A DNA stretch of 64,000 nt, from positions 3,812,685-3,876,684 of the forward strand of contig NZ_AP023086.1 in assembly GCF_021655555.1 (NCBI RefSeq), in the 5' to 3' direction. The DNA comes from Marinagarivorans cellulosilyticus (lineage in GTDB: Bacteria > Pseudomonadota > Gammaproteobacteria > Pseudomonadales > Cellvibrionaceae). The translations under genes were made by a program, and so were the position numbers. Positions 45,548-54,416 of this stretch are shown here, piece by piece. The notes under the pieces were generated by a model, which saw only the letters and a program-made list of their open reading frames with translations, ran no database searches and had not been told where the DNA came from. How positions within the stretch are numbered: the stretch's first letter is position 1; each line of letters starts with the position of its first letter.

Positions 45548-46147
45548 ATGACCAAGGTCAACCAAAGCACCCTCCAACTACTGCACACTCGGCGCTCAGT
45601 AAAAGCTGCCGACCTTAATGCTCCCGGCCCAAACTCAGCGCAAATAGAGCAACTACTCGCAGCCGCGCACCGAGTACCTGATCACGGCAAAATCGGGCCT
45701 TGGCGCTTTATTGTCTTTACAGGCGAAGCCCGCACACAGTTCGACAATAAGCTGAAAAATATCTACCAGCAAAACAACCCAGATGCCAGCGAAACACTGA
45801 TAGCGCATAATAGCCGCCTATTAAGCCGTGCGCCTTGTGTGATTGCGGTTATTGCAAGCCCAAATCTGGAACACCCTAAAGTCCCTCAGTGGGAGCAAAC
45901 ATTATCTGCAGGAGCGGCATGCCAAAACTTACTTATAGCCGCTCACGCTTTAGGCTTTTCTGCCCAGTGGTTATCCGAATGGTACAGCTACGACAAAGCC
46001 GTTGATACGCTATTAAATATGCTACCTAACGAGCAAATTGCGGGCTTTATTTACATCGGTACACCTTCGCAGGCGCCGCAAGAGCGTGCTCGCCCAGCCT
46101 TGGACGAGCGTGTTATCTACTGGAACAACAATGAGGATTTAGCATGA
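45548..46147 (+). CDS. Nitroreductase family protein (YdjA-like)
   Basis: FMN-dependent oxidoreductase of 199 residues. TRRSVKAADLN opens the flavin-binding start of small nitroreductases, HRVPDHGKIGPWRFI matches YdjA, and AGAACQNLLIAAHALGFSAQWL is the second flavin segment. Substrate unknown; YdjA types have a small active site. Its stop overlaps the moaB start (ATGA), so it is coupled to molybdenum cofactor genes, although a direct role in that pathway is not established. Confidence 0.86.
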   Translation: MTKVNQSTLQLLHTRRSVKAADLNAPGPNSAQIEQLLAAAHRVPDHGKIGPWRFIVFTGEARTQFDNKLKNIYQQNNPDASETLIAHNSRLLSRAPCVIAVIASPNLEHPKVPQWEQTLSAGAACQNLLIAAHALGFSAQWLSEWYSYDKAVDTLLNMLPNEQIAGFIYIGTPSQAPQERARPALDERVIYWNNNEDLA

Positions 46148-46656
46148 GCTCAAGCAGCCAATTCCACCCGTTAAACGTTTGTGTTTTGACAATTTCCGAT
46201 ACCCGTAATCGCGACAACGACACATCCGGCAACATGCTGCAGAAACTAACCGAGGAGGCGGGGCACTACGTTTTTGATAGACGCTTAATTAAAGATGATG
46301 TTTACCAAATGCGCGCCTCCCTTAGCGAATGGATCGCCAACGAGCAAGCCCAAGTGATAGTCACAACCGGCGGCACAGGCTTCGCAGGCAGAGACAGCAC
46401 GCCCGAAGCGGTTCGCCCTCTGTTAGACAAGCACATTGAAGGCTTTGGTGAATTATTTCGGCAGCTATCACATGATGATATTGGCACCTCAACCATCCAG
46501 TCCAGAGCTTTTGCAGGCTTAGCCAACCGCACCCTGATTTTTGCTCTTCCTGGTTCAACCGGCGCCTGTGAGCTAGGGTTTAGCCAAATTATTCGCCCGC
46601 AAATTGATAGTCGAACCAAGCCTTGCAATTTTTATGGCCAAATAAAACGTGATTAG
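46144..46656 (+). CDS. moaB: Molybdenum cofactor biosynthesis protein B
   Basis: MogA/MoaB-like adenylyltransferase-type protein of 170 residues acting in molybdopterin metabolism. LTISDTRNRDNDTSG and the TTGGTGFAGRDSTPEAV block (about 76-92) are the family signature, with GRDSTPEAV contacting the pterin. The C-terminal LPGSTGACELG is intact. It overlaps nitroreductase by 4 bp and moeA by 8 bp. Confidence 0.92.
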   Translation: MSSSSQFHPLNVCVLTISDTRNRDNDTSGNMLQKLTEEAGHYVFDRRLIKDDVYQMRASLSEWIANEQAQVIVTTGGTGFAGRDSTPEAVRPLLDKHIEGFGELFRQLSHDDIGTSTIQSRAFAGLANRTLIFALPGSTGACELGFSQIIRPQIDSRTKPCNFYGQIKRD

Positions 46657-47845
46657 CGTACAACAGATGCAGAGCAAGCTTTCTGCAACACCACCATTAG
46701 AACTCCACATAGAGCATGTGCCGCTAAACGCGGCATTAAACCGCCGCTTAGCGCAAGATATAATTGCCCAGCATCCAGTGCCACCAGCTGATAATAGTGC
46801 CATGGATGGCTATGCACTGCGACTTGCCGACCTCCGCCAAAACACGCCTTTGCCTATATGCCAAAGAATTCCTGCCGGCGCAGCCCCCCAACCGTTAGCA
46901 GCTAATAGCTGCGCGAGGATATTTACTGGCGCCGAGCTACCCGCTGGGGCTGACACTGTTGTCATGCAGGAAAACACAAAAGCGTTAGCTGATAGCGTGC
47001 AATTCTTACAGTCAGAAAACTACACCGTCGGCGACAACATACGCCCCCAAGGGCAAGATATTTCAGCAGGCCAGCAGCTCGCCAAGCAGGGTGACAAAAT
47101 AACGCCCGCCCTACTTGGGCTGCTAGCCTCTCAAGGATTAACAACTGTGCCGGCCCAGCGGCCGCTGACCGTCACCCTTATTAGCACTGGCAACGAGATT
47201 ATCGAGCTAGGCCAAGATCTAGCACAAGGGCAGATTTATAACTCCAATTTCTATGCCGTATCATCACTACTGGCCTCTTGGGGGTGTATTAATATTAAAT
47301 ACTTACATGTCGAGGATTCACTGACAGAAACCATTAACGCCTTTGATCAAAGCGCCAAGGATAGTGATTTAGTCATTAGCTTTGGCGGTGTGTCAGTCGG
47401 CGAAGAAGACCATGTAAAACAAGCGATCAGCAGTCTCGGTCAGCTCGAGCAATGGAAAATCAAGCTAAAACCCGGCAAACCGATGATGCTGGCAACTATC
47501 AATCAAACGCCCATATTAGGGTTGCCGGGCAATCCAGTGTCAGCTTTTGTGACTTTCTTACTGTTTGCTAAACCTCTACTGAATGCGCTTTGCAACACCA
47601 ACGCACCCAGCACCGCAAGCTTCCAAGTGCCACTGGGGTTCTCAATTGAAAAACCACGACAACGCCCTGAATACCTAAGGGCCAATATTGTTAATGGCCA
47701 AGTCATCAGTGCCGGCAACCAAAGCAGTGGTGTATTAAGCAGCCTTCAGCAATGCCAAGGGCTTGCCTTAATCCCCGCAGATCAAAGCCTCAACAAAGGC
47801 GAAGCGGTAAGCTTTTTTCCTATAGAGTCACTCATTTATGGCTGA
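46649..47845 (+). CDS. moeA: Molybdopterin molybdenumtransferase
   Basis: Inserts molybdate into adenylylated molybdopterin; 398 residues. Domain order matches MoeA: linker with PPADNSAMDGYAL (about 46-58), GAELPAGADTVVMQEN, then the MogA-like domain with TLISTGNEIIELG and ISFGGVSVGEEDHVKQ and PGKPMMLA, LPGNPVSAF. The GTG start overlaps moaB by 8 bp, and the stop overlaps the MOSC gene by 8 bp, so the run is translationally coupled. Confidence 0.93.
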   Translation: MISVQQMQSKLSATPPLELHIEHVPLNAALNRRLAQDIIAQHPVPPADNSAMDGYALRLADLRQNTPLPICQRIPAGAAPQPLAANSCARIFTGAELPAGADTVVMQENTKALADSVQFLQSENYTVGDNIRPQGQDISAGQQLAKQGDKITPALLGLLASQGLTTVPAQRPLTVTLISTGNEIIELGQDLAQGQIYNSNFYAVSSLLASWGCINIKYLHVEDSLTETINAFDQSAKDSDLVISFGGVSVGEEDHVKQAISSLGQLEQWKIKLKPGKPMMLATINQTPILGLPGNPVSAFVTFLLFAKPLLNALCNTNAPSTASFQVPLGFSIEKPRQRPEYLRANIVNGQVISAGNQSSGVLSSLQQCQGLALIPADQSLNKGEAVSFFPIESLIYG

Positions 47846-48710
47846 TTCCCAAGCGCAACCACTCTTCCCAATGAGCACGCAAGGCACAATCGATGCGCTA
47901 TGGATATACCCTGTAAAATCGATGCGCGGGATTCAGTTAAAAAACTGCGAAATCACTCCCGAAGGTTTAGCAAACGATCGCCACTGGATGGTCATTGATG
48001 AAAAAGGGGTGTTTGTCAGCCAACGGAAATTACCAAGCATGACACGCATAAACGTTGCCCTCACCCAAACAGGCATTCGTTTAAGTCATCAAGAACACGG
48101 GAGCGTAGAAGTCGCCAAAAGCGAGTGCAATAACGAGACGCCTGCAAAAGTGTGGAGTAGCGAGGTAGTAACCCTACTAGCCCCTAGCCACATCAACCAA
48201 TGGCTTAACAAGGTGCTACCCTCCAAATATACATTATCGCTTGTCGCACGTAAGCCCTCTTATCGAAGAGAGTTAGACCGCCAGCGCTTTGGCAATCACA
48301 CGACATACTTTGCCGATGCCGCACCGTTACTTGTCACTAACCAAGCAAGCCTAGATGCATTGAATGACCACTTAAAACAAACCAAACAGTTACCCGCGCT
48401 ATCAATGGAGCGCTTCCGCCCCAATGTAGTGGTATCTGGGCTACCCGCTTTCAGCGAGCACAAAATTAAGTCACTCACAATTACAGGTGGGGAAATAAAA
48501 CTTATAGACCACTGCCAGCGCTGTTCCATGATTACAGTCGACCCGGTTACTGCCGCCGTTGAAAATGCCGCTGACATTTTCGCGTCATTAGCGAACCTTA
48601 ACCCCATGCCAAACCAACCTAAGGCCCCCGCTTTTGGCGTCAACACCATAGTGCCCCAAGGAAACCACTGCCACCTTAAGACCCCCATGGCAGTTCAATT
48701 TAAAACCTAA
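47838..48710 (+). CDS. MOSC-domain protein (YcbX-like, no ferredoxin part)
   Basis: A 290-residue protein with an MOSC N-terminal beta-barrel (IDALWIYPVKSMRGIQL, about 15-32) and a MOSC domain ending in DHCQRCSMITVDP; the second Cys is the likely molybdenum ligand. E. coli YcbX carries an additional ferredoxin domain that is missing here. It probably reduces N-hydroxylated compounds with a partner reductase. Its start overlaps moeA by 8 bp, fitting cofactor supply and use. Confidence 0.86.
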   Translation: MADSQAQPLFPMSTQGTIDALWIYPVKSMRGIQLKNCEITPEGLANDRHWMVIDEKGVFVSQRKLPSMTRINVALTQTGIRLSHQEHGSVEVAKSECNNETPAKVWSSEVVTLLAPSHINQWLNKVLPSKYTLSLVARKPSYRRELDRQRFGNHTTYFADAAPLLVTNQASLDALNDHLKQTKQLPALSMERFRPNVVVSGLPAFSEHKIKSLTITGGEIKLIDHCQRCSMITVDPVTAAVENAADIFASLANLNPMPNQPKAPAFGVNTIVPQGNHCHLKTPMAVQFKT

Positions 48711-48791
48711 AAGCCACGCCTTAAGTTTGCATGGTTTAATTCGTCGCGCGGTACCGTTAAACTGCGCCACTCCAAATGAGAGGTCCCACCT

Positions 48792-49067
48792 ATGCTCGCA
48801 AGCATTGCTAAGCAAGTCGCCAATGAATTATCCGACGCGCTCAATCGCACCAACTTTAGCGAACCCTTAAACTCACCACAGCTTCAAACTCTTTTGCAAG
48901 GCGCCATCAATAAATGCAACTTGGTATCACGAGAAGAGTTTGATGCACAAACTGCGGTGTTACAACGCACACGCGCCAAGGTTGAAGCACTAGAAAAACA
49001 ACTGCAAGCATTGGAAGAGTCCATCAGCACCAGCACAAAGACACCGTCAAATGACAACGCAGGATAA
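48792..49067 (+). CDS. ubiK: Ubiquinone biosynthesis accessory factor UbiK
   Basis: Small accessory protein of aerobic ubiquinone synthesis, partner of UbiJ; 91 residues. The BMFP domain is recognised from LQTLLQGAINKCNLVSREEFDAQ and a C-terminal coiled coil (about 52-78, VLQRTRAKVEALEKQLQALEES). GAGAGG lies 8 bases upstream. It overlaps msbA by 17 bp, so the two are coupled. Confidence 0.88.
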   Translation: MLASIAKQVANELSDALNRTNFSEPLNSPQLQTLLQGAINKCNLVSREEFDAQTAVLQRTRAKVEALEKQLQALEESISTSTKTPSNDNAG

Positions 49068-50787
49068 GACCGAGAGCTGGCCACTATACAAAAGGCTATT
49101 GGGTTACGCTCGCCCCTACCGTTTCTTTTTTGTCATTTGCTTTTTCGGCTTTGCTGTAATGGCGGCTATGGAAGTCGCCATGGCGCAGATGATGGAATAT
49201 TTTGTTGACGGCTTAACCACCCGCGACAAAGACATGATTATCTGGATCCCTATCGCCGTTGTCGCCGCGCGCATGCTGCACGGAATTGGCGCTTTCGCCG
49301 GCAACTTCTTTATCAGCCGCGTTGGGCTTGGGGTTGTTAACGATATGCGCAAGCAGCTGTTTGCCCACATGCTGGCGCTACCTTGCAGTTTCTATGATGC
49401 TAAAAATAGCGGCGAGCTAGTATCGCTTGTTATTTATAATATTGCCCAGGTAACAGGCTCTGTCACCAACGCTGTAAAAATCGCACTACGCGATGGATTT
49501 ACCGTTGTCGGCCTGCTTATCTACTTGTTTTATGTCGAGTGGAAGCTAACGTTAATCTTTCTTGTGATGGCACCACTGCTTGCGGGGCTAGTCAGTATCG
49601 CATCACGCTATTTCCGAAGGCTTAGCCGGCGCATGCAAACAACCATGGGGGACATCACCCACGTCACCAATGAAGCACTGCAAGGTTACAAACTGGTTAA
49701 AAGTTACAACGGCCAAAAGTACGAAAGCGCGCGCTTCGACAAGGCCAGTAACGAAAACACTCGCCTTGCCACAAAGTACGAACGAGTCGCCTCGCTACAA
49801 GGCCCTATTTATCACATTGTTATCGCTTGCAGCTTAGGCTTAATTCTGTTTTTAATTTTACTTTTTTGGCAAGACTCAGCGGGCTCTGCCATCGCCTACC
49901 TTACTGCCGCCGGCATGATTGCAAAGCCCATTCGCCAACTCAGCTCAGTTAACGAAACCATACAAAAAGGGCTAGCCGCAAGCGAAACTATCTTCGAAGT
50001 TTTAGATATGGCAAAAGAACAAAGCCAAGATCAAAGCAACAAAAAACTCAGCGTATCCGGCGGCAGTGTAAGCTTTAACCAGGTTAGCTTTAGTTATGGC
50101 GATAAACGCGCGGTAAACAATATCAACCTTACAATCGAGCCAGGCCAAACCGTTGCTCTCGTCGGCCAATCAGGCAGCGGTAAAAGCACCTTAGTCAGCT
50201 TGCTGCTGCGTTTTTACGAACCTGAATCCGGCGCAATTTTAATTGACGGCCAACCCATTAGCGAAATTGCACTTAGTAGCCTTCGCTCTCAAATTGCCTT
50301 CGTTAACCAGCAAACAACGCTCTTCAACGATACAATCGCAGCTAACATTGCATACGGTGAGGATGTACAACTTGATAAAGATGGACTAATAGCCGCCGCC
50401 AAAAGTGCCAACGCCTTCGACTTTATCGAACAGCAAACCCAAGGTTTTGAAACATCTATTGGTGAAGCCGGTGACAGGCTTTCTGGTGGGCAACGCCAAC
50501 GCCTTGCTGTGGCACGCGCACTTTACAAGGACGCCCCTATTCTTGTCTTGGACGAAGCAACATCAGCGCTAGACAATGAATCAGAAAAACTTATACAAGA
50601 GGCGCTAGAAACGCTGCAGGAAGGCAGAACAACCATTGTGATTGCTCACAGGTTATCGACCATCGAAAATGCCGACGTAATTGTTGCAATGCAAAATGGA
50701 GAGATAACAGAGGTAGGTAATCACAAGACGTTACTGGAAAAAGGCGGCTATTACGCCTCTTTATATGCCACGCAGTTTAGTGAATGA
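49051..50787 (+). CDS. msbA: MsbA-type lipid A/ABC exporter
   Basis: Inner-membrane ABC exporter of 578 residues that flips lipid A-core. Six hydrophobic helices fill the first 310 residues; the ATPase has Walker A VGQSGSGKST, signature LSGGQRQR, Walker B ILVLDEATSALD and the H-loop IAHRLS. A generic multidrug exporter of the same fold is possible, but length and architecture fit MsbA. It overlaps the ubiK stop. A bidirectional hairpin separates it from algR. Confidence 0.87.
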   Translation: MTTQDKTESWPLYKRLLGYARPYRFFFVICFFGFAVMAAMEVAMAQMMEYFVDGLTTRDKDMIIWIPIAVVAARMLHGIGAFAGNFFISRVGLGVVNDMRKQLFAHMLALPCSFYDAKNSGELVSLVIYNIAQVTGSVTNAVKIALRDGFTVVGLLIYLFYVEWKLTLIFLVMAPLLAGLVSIASRYFRRLSRRMQTTMGDITHVTNEALQGYKLVKSYNGQKYESARFDKASNENTRLATKYERVASLQGPIYHIVIACSLGLILFLILLFWQDSAGSAIAYLTAAGMIAKPIRQLSSVNETIQKGLAASETIFEVLDMAKEQSQDQSNKKLSVSGGSVSFNQVSFSYGDKRAVNNINLTIEPGQTVALVGQSGSGKSTLVSLLLRFYEPESGAILIDGQPISEIALSSLRSQIAFVNQQTTLFNDTIAANIAYGEDVQLDKDGLIAAAKSANAFDFIEQQTQGFETSIGEAGDRLSGGQRQRLAVARALYKDAPILVLDEATSALDNESEKLIQEALETLQEGRTTIVIAHRLSTIENADVIVAMQNGEITEVGNHKTLLEKGGYYASLYATQFSE

Positions 50788-50798
50788 ATCGTAAGTAA

Positions 50799-50843
50799 GC
50801 AGTAAGAGAGGTATTAAAGACTACTTAATAGCTCTCTTACTGC
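50799..50843. terminator. Bidirectional hairpin between msbA and algR
   Basis: GCAGTAAGAGAG (50799-50810) and CTCTCTTACTGC (50832-50843) are perfect 12-bp arms around 21 nt. The right arm is inside the algR 3' end. No long T tract, but position between convergent genes supports termination. Confidence 0.5.
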
Positions 50844-51545
50844 CGCCACGTGCCTGCGACTTACCACGGGCTTGAATTCAACGCCTTTCAGCTTCAGTTC
50901 GTACTGACCAGAAGATAAACGCTCAAGTTTTTCAATATTCTTTACCGCCACCAACGCATTGCGATGCACCCGTACAAAAGTGCTTTCAAACTCGTCTTCA
51001 AGCTCTTTTAGCGTGTCGTCAATGAGCGTATCGCCACCATGGTGCATGATGGTTACGTACTTTTGGTCTGCCATAAAACAGTAGATATCTTCGATAGGCA
51101 CCAATTCAACACCGCGCCGCGTTTTTGCCGCAATATTCTTGCGCTGATTGGGGTTTGGTTCTTTTAAACGCGCTTTTTGAACCTTATTAATGCGGCTGGC
51201 TTTAGCCAATGCCAGCTCAAGCTGATCTTGCCTTAATGGCTTAAGCAGGTACCCCACAGCTAAAGTATCAAACGCTTCTAAAGCGTATTCGTCATACGCG
51301 GTACAGAAAATAACAGCAGGAGGCTCATCTAGAGTCGATATACTGCGCGCAGCACTTAGCCCGTCCTCCCCTGGCATGCGTATATCCATAAGCACTATAT
51401 CTGGATCGAGATCGTTAATTGCTGTCAGCGCAGCTTGGCCATTGCCTGCCTCACCAATTACCTCGTATCCATCAATTCGCTCAATCATTCGCATCGCACG
51501 CTGGCGAGCGAGCAGCTCATCATCAACGACTAATACTTGTTTCAA
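50814..51545 (-). CDS. algR: LytTR response regulator (AlgR-like)
   Basis: A 243-residue response regulator: receiver domain (phospho-acceptor Asp in IVLMDIRMPGEDG, near residue 54) and a C-terminal LytTR DNA-binding domain (about 140-243, RRGVELVPIEDIYCFMADQKYV, VRVHRNALV). Translation probably starts at TTG 51545, giving KQVLVVDDE at the N-terminus; the ATG-started frame adds nine residues that do not fit the family. It is the partner of the histidine kinase 78 bp upstream. In Pseudomonas AlgR controls alginate and twitching; here the targets are unknown. Confidence 0.86.
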   Translation of the reverse strand: MKQVLVVDDELLARQRAMRMIERIDGYEVIGEAGNGQAALTAINDLDPDIVLMDIRMPGEDGLSAARSISTLDEPPAVIFCTAYDEYALEAFDTLAVGYLLKPLRQDQLELALAKASRINKVQKARLKEPNPNQRKNIAAKTRRGVELVPIEDIYCFMADQKYVTIMHHGGDTLIDDTLKELEDEFESTFVRVHRNALVAVKNIEKLERLSSGQYELKLKGVEFKPVVSRRHVAAVRELLSSL

Positions 51546-51623
51546 GTGACACCCAATCCTTTCAAAACACAATTTCTACATGCTACAGCGAGCTGCATGC
51601 ACTCTAGTTACTTATAGTCTAGC

Positions 51624-52685
51624 CTAGCCTTCGGCATTAGTACTTTTTTTCTCTACCGCCGCCGGAAACTGAAGCTGCACACTAAACCTACCGGCCTGCG
51701 CAACAATAAAAATACGCGCTTTAGGGCCGTAGTAGGCCTCTAATCTGCGTTTCATATTATCCATTGCGATGCCGTTACCTTGTGTTTTCCGGCCACTGGG
51801 TGGCTCAAGCGGCAATGGATTTGATACCGCCAACTGCACATCGCCCCCCATAATATGAACATCGACATCCACTACCCCGCCTTCTTGAAGTGGCTGGACG
51901 CCATGGTAAATCGCATTTTCAATAAGCGGCTGCAATAACAAGCTTGGCACCACAACCGAAGCAACGTCACCGGAGATATTCCATTTCACCTCCAAACGGT
52001 CACCAAGCCTTAGCTCTTCGATCCGGCTAAATCTACGGCATAAATCCAGCTCTTTATCCATGCTCACAAGCCCAGGTTCACTCAAGCTCGCCCTAAAAAG
52101 GTCTGATAAATCTTCTATTGTTCGCTCGGCAAGCTGTGGATCTATTTCAATCAAGCTTGCAATTGAATTCATACTATTAAATAAGAAGTGGGGCCGAATA
52201 CGCGACTGCAATGCCTGAATTCGCGATTGCAGCTCTGCATTTTGCTGATTGCGCAGCTGCTGCTGCAGATAAAAGTAGCGCAAAACCACGCCTGCAAATA
52301 CGGCAGCGATAATGGTATTGCACAACACTAGATACCACTCCTCCTCGCGACCATTAGCTTGCACAACAACCCCAATAGCCGTAAAGGCCGCCGTAATACA
52401 CAACACAATCACATAGCTGACAGCTCCGGACAACTCGGGCGTTTGCCTTCTAAACCAGCGCCGCAACGGGCATAAACAGGCCGCACTGGCGAGCACCACC
52501 CATAGCACCATCATCGAGACCAAGCCAAAACGATACCAGCTTAAACCACCCACCGAAGCGCCAGCCATAGTGAGCGCTATAGCTAAAAGCTCACCCACAA
52601 TAACGAGGTGAAACACCGCCTGCCCAGTACACAAATCAGGCAAGAAGTCTTCTTGCCGCACAATATTGAAGGAATTGTCTGTCAT
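51624..52685 (-). CDS. algZ: LytS-type sensor histidine kinase (AlgZ/FimS-like)
   Basis: Membrane sensor of 353 residues with about four hydrophobic segments in the first 140 residues, then the His_kinase (PF06580) region with SRIRPHFLFNSMNSIA, whose His is the phospho-acceptor, and an ATPase lid GNGIAMDNMKRRLEAYYG. It is divergent from argH, as in Pseudomonas. It drives the AlgR-like regulator. The ligand is unknown. Confidence 0.86.
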   Translation of the reverse strand: MTDNSFNIVRQEDFLPDLCTGQAVFHLVIVGELLAIALTMAGASVGGLSWYRFGLVSMMVLWVVLASAACLCPLRRWFRRQTPELSGAVSYVIVLCITAAFTAIGVVVQANGREEEWYLVLCNTIIAAVFAGVVLRYFYLQQQLRNQQNAELQSRIQALQSRIRPHFLFNSMNSIASLIEIDPQLAERTIEDLSDLFRASLSEPGLVSMDKELDLCRRFSRIEELRLGDRLEVKWNISGDVASVVVPSLLLQPLIENAIYHGVQPLQEGGVVDVDVHIMGGDVQLAVSNPLPLEPPSGRKTQGNGIAMDNMKRRLEAYYGPKARIFIVAQAGRFSVQLQFPAAVEKKSTNAEG

Positions 52686-52814
52686 TTTTTGTTGTCTGTT
52701 CCGACTCGTTTATAATGCGCCAACTTTTTATAGCAACTCAGTGCAGTTTAGCGCCCATAAGGCACTTATGCATATGGCCATGATTAACCCGCAACAGCGA
52801 ACCCGAGAATACAT

Positions 52815-54230
52815 ATGAGCGACAACACATCAAATAACCCCGATCAAAACACGAATAGCCAGTGGGGCGGACGCTTTAGCGAGGCGACTGACGCCTTCGT
52901 CCAGCGCTTTACAGCATCCGTAATGTTTGACCAACGCTTTGCCAAACAAGATATTCAAGGCTCGATTGCGCACGCCACAATGCTAGCCAGCGCAGGTGTA
53001 TTATCCGAAGACGAAAAAAACCTTATTATCACCACGCTTAACGATATCGCCCAAGATATTGCTGCCGGTAAGTTTGAGTGGAGCATTGCATTAGAAGATG
53101 TGCATATGAACATCGAAAGCGAGCTTACTCGGCGCATCGGCATTACAGGCAAAAAACTGCATACTGGGCGCTCTCGAAACGACCAAGTCGCCACAGACAT
53201 CCGTTTATACTTACGCGATGAAATCGACGTTATCGCCCACGAACTCACCCGCCTCCAACAAGGCATAGTAGGTCTTGCCGAGCGAGAAGCCGATACCATC
53301 ATGCCGGGCTTTACGCACCTGCAAACGGCACAACCCGTGACTTTTGGCCACCACCTAATGGCTTGGTATGAAATGCTAAGTCGCGACTTTGGCCGCCTAA
53401 TGGGCTGCCGCAAGCGCATGAATTATTCACCATTAGGAGCCGCTGCACTGGCCGGAACCACCTACCCCATCAACCGCGAACTAACCGCTGAACTGCTAGG
53501 CTTTAGCGCGCCTACGCGCAACTCTCTAGACTCGGTATCAGATCGCGATTTTGCCATCGAATTTTGCGGCTTTGCGGCGATATTATTGACACATATGTCA
53601 CGCATGAGTGAAGAGCTTATTTTATGGACCTCTGCCCAATTTGACTTTATCGACCTGCCCGATCGCTTTTGCACGGGCTCGTCCATCATGCCCCAAAAGA
53701 AAAACCCCGATGTGCCAGAGTTAGTGCGCGGCAAAACAGGGCGCGTGAATGGCCATTTGGTCTCACTCTTAACGCTAATGAAATCACAGCCACTTGCCTA
53801 CAACAAAGACAACCAAGAAGATAAAGAGCCTTTGTTCGACACAGTTGATACTGTGCGCGATTGCTTGCGCGCCTTTGCCGATATGATCCCCGCCATCACG
53901 CCCAAAAAAGACAGTATGCGCAATGCCGCTATGCGTGGGTTTGCTACCGCGACTGACTTAGCCGACTACCTTGTTCGCAAGGGCATTGCGTTTCGTGACG
54001 CCCATGAAATTGTTGGTAAATCTGTTGCATTTGGTATCGAGCAAGGCCGTGACCTTTCTGAAATGACACTGGCTGAGCTACAGCAATTTTCCGCAGAAAT
54101 AACGCAAGATGTCTTCGATGTATTAACCTTAGAAGGCTCGGTAGCTGCACGCGACCATATTGGCGGCACGGCACCAAACCAAGTTCGCCTAGCAACTGTA
54201 AACGCTCATAAAGAGCTGGCTGCTCGCTAA
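52815..54230 (+). CDS. argH: Argininosuccinate lyase
   Basis: Last enzyme of arginine synthesis, releasing fumarate; 471 residues. The superfamily signature GSSIMPQKKNPD is near residue 287, HTGRSRNDQVATD near 115 and TGFTHLQTAQPV near 162. The gene is divergent from the sensor kinase. A perfect 28-bp palindrome follows 8 bp past the stop. Confidence 0.95.
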   Translation: MSDNTSNNPDQNTNSQWGGRFSEATDAFVQRFTASVMFDQRFAKQDIQGSIAHATMLASAGVLSEDEKNLIITTLNDIAQDIAAGKFEWSIALEDVHMNIESELTRRIGITGKKLHTGRSRNDQVATDIRLYLRDEIDVIAHELTRLQQGIVGLAEREADTIMPGFTHLQTAQPVTFGHHLMAWYEMLSRDFGRLMGCRKRMNYSPLGAAALAGTTYPINRELTAELLGFSAPTRNSLDSVSDRDFAIEFCGFAAILLTHMSRMSEELILWTSAQFDFIDLPDRFCTGSSIMPQKKNPDVPELVRGKTGRVNGHLVSLLTLMKSQPLAYNKDNQEDKEPLFDTVDTVRDCLRAFADMIPAITPKKDSMRNAAMRGFATATDLADYLVRKGIAFRDAHEIVGKSVAFGIEQGRDLSEMTLAELQQFSAEITQDVFDVLTLEGSVAARDHIGGTAPNQVRLATVNAHKELAAR

Positions 54231-54238
54231 AGCCGTGC

Positions 54239-54266
54239 AAGCGCACTTCAAATTTGAAGTGCGCTT
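54239..54266. terminator. 28-bp perfect palindrome after argH
   Basis: Arms AAGCGCACTTCAAA and TTTGAAGTGCGCTT meet with no loop; in RNA about 12 bp with a 4-nt loop. No T tract follows, so termination is likely but not certain. Confidence 0.5.
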
Positions 54267-54416
54267 AAAGTATCCACTCGAAACAGACCATTGTGTGACT
54301 CGGTTCAGATATGCGTTAATGAACGGCCAGTTTATGGGTTATTTCGCCGATTCGTTCAAATAACAACCAAAATCTTCGCATCGCACAAATGACTCGCGCG
54401 CCACTTTATGGTCTAA

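Noticed and set aside
46800..46815. CCATGGATGG-like match to the dispersed repeat inside moeA
   Set aside because: It encodes the conserved MoeA motif NSAMDGYAL; chance similarity limited to about 10 bases.
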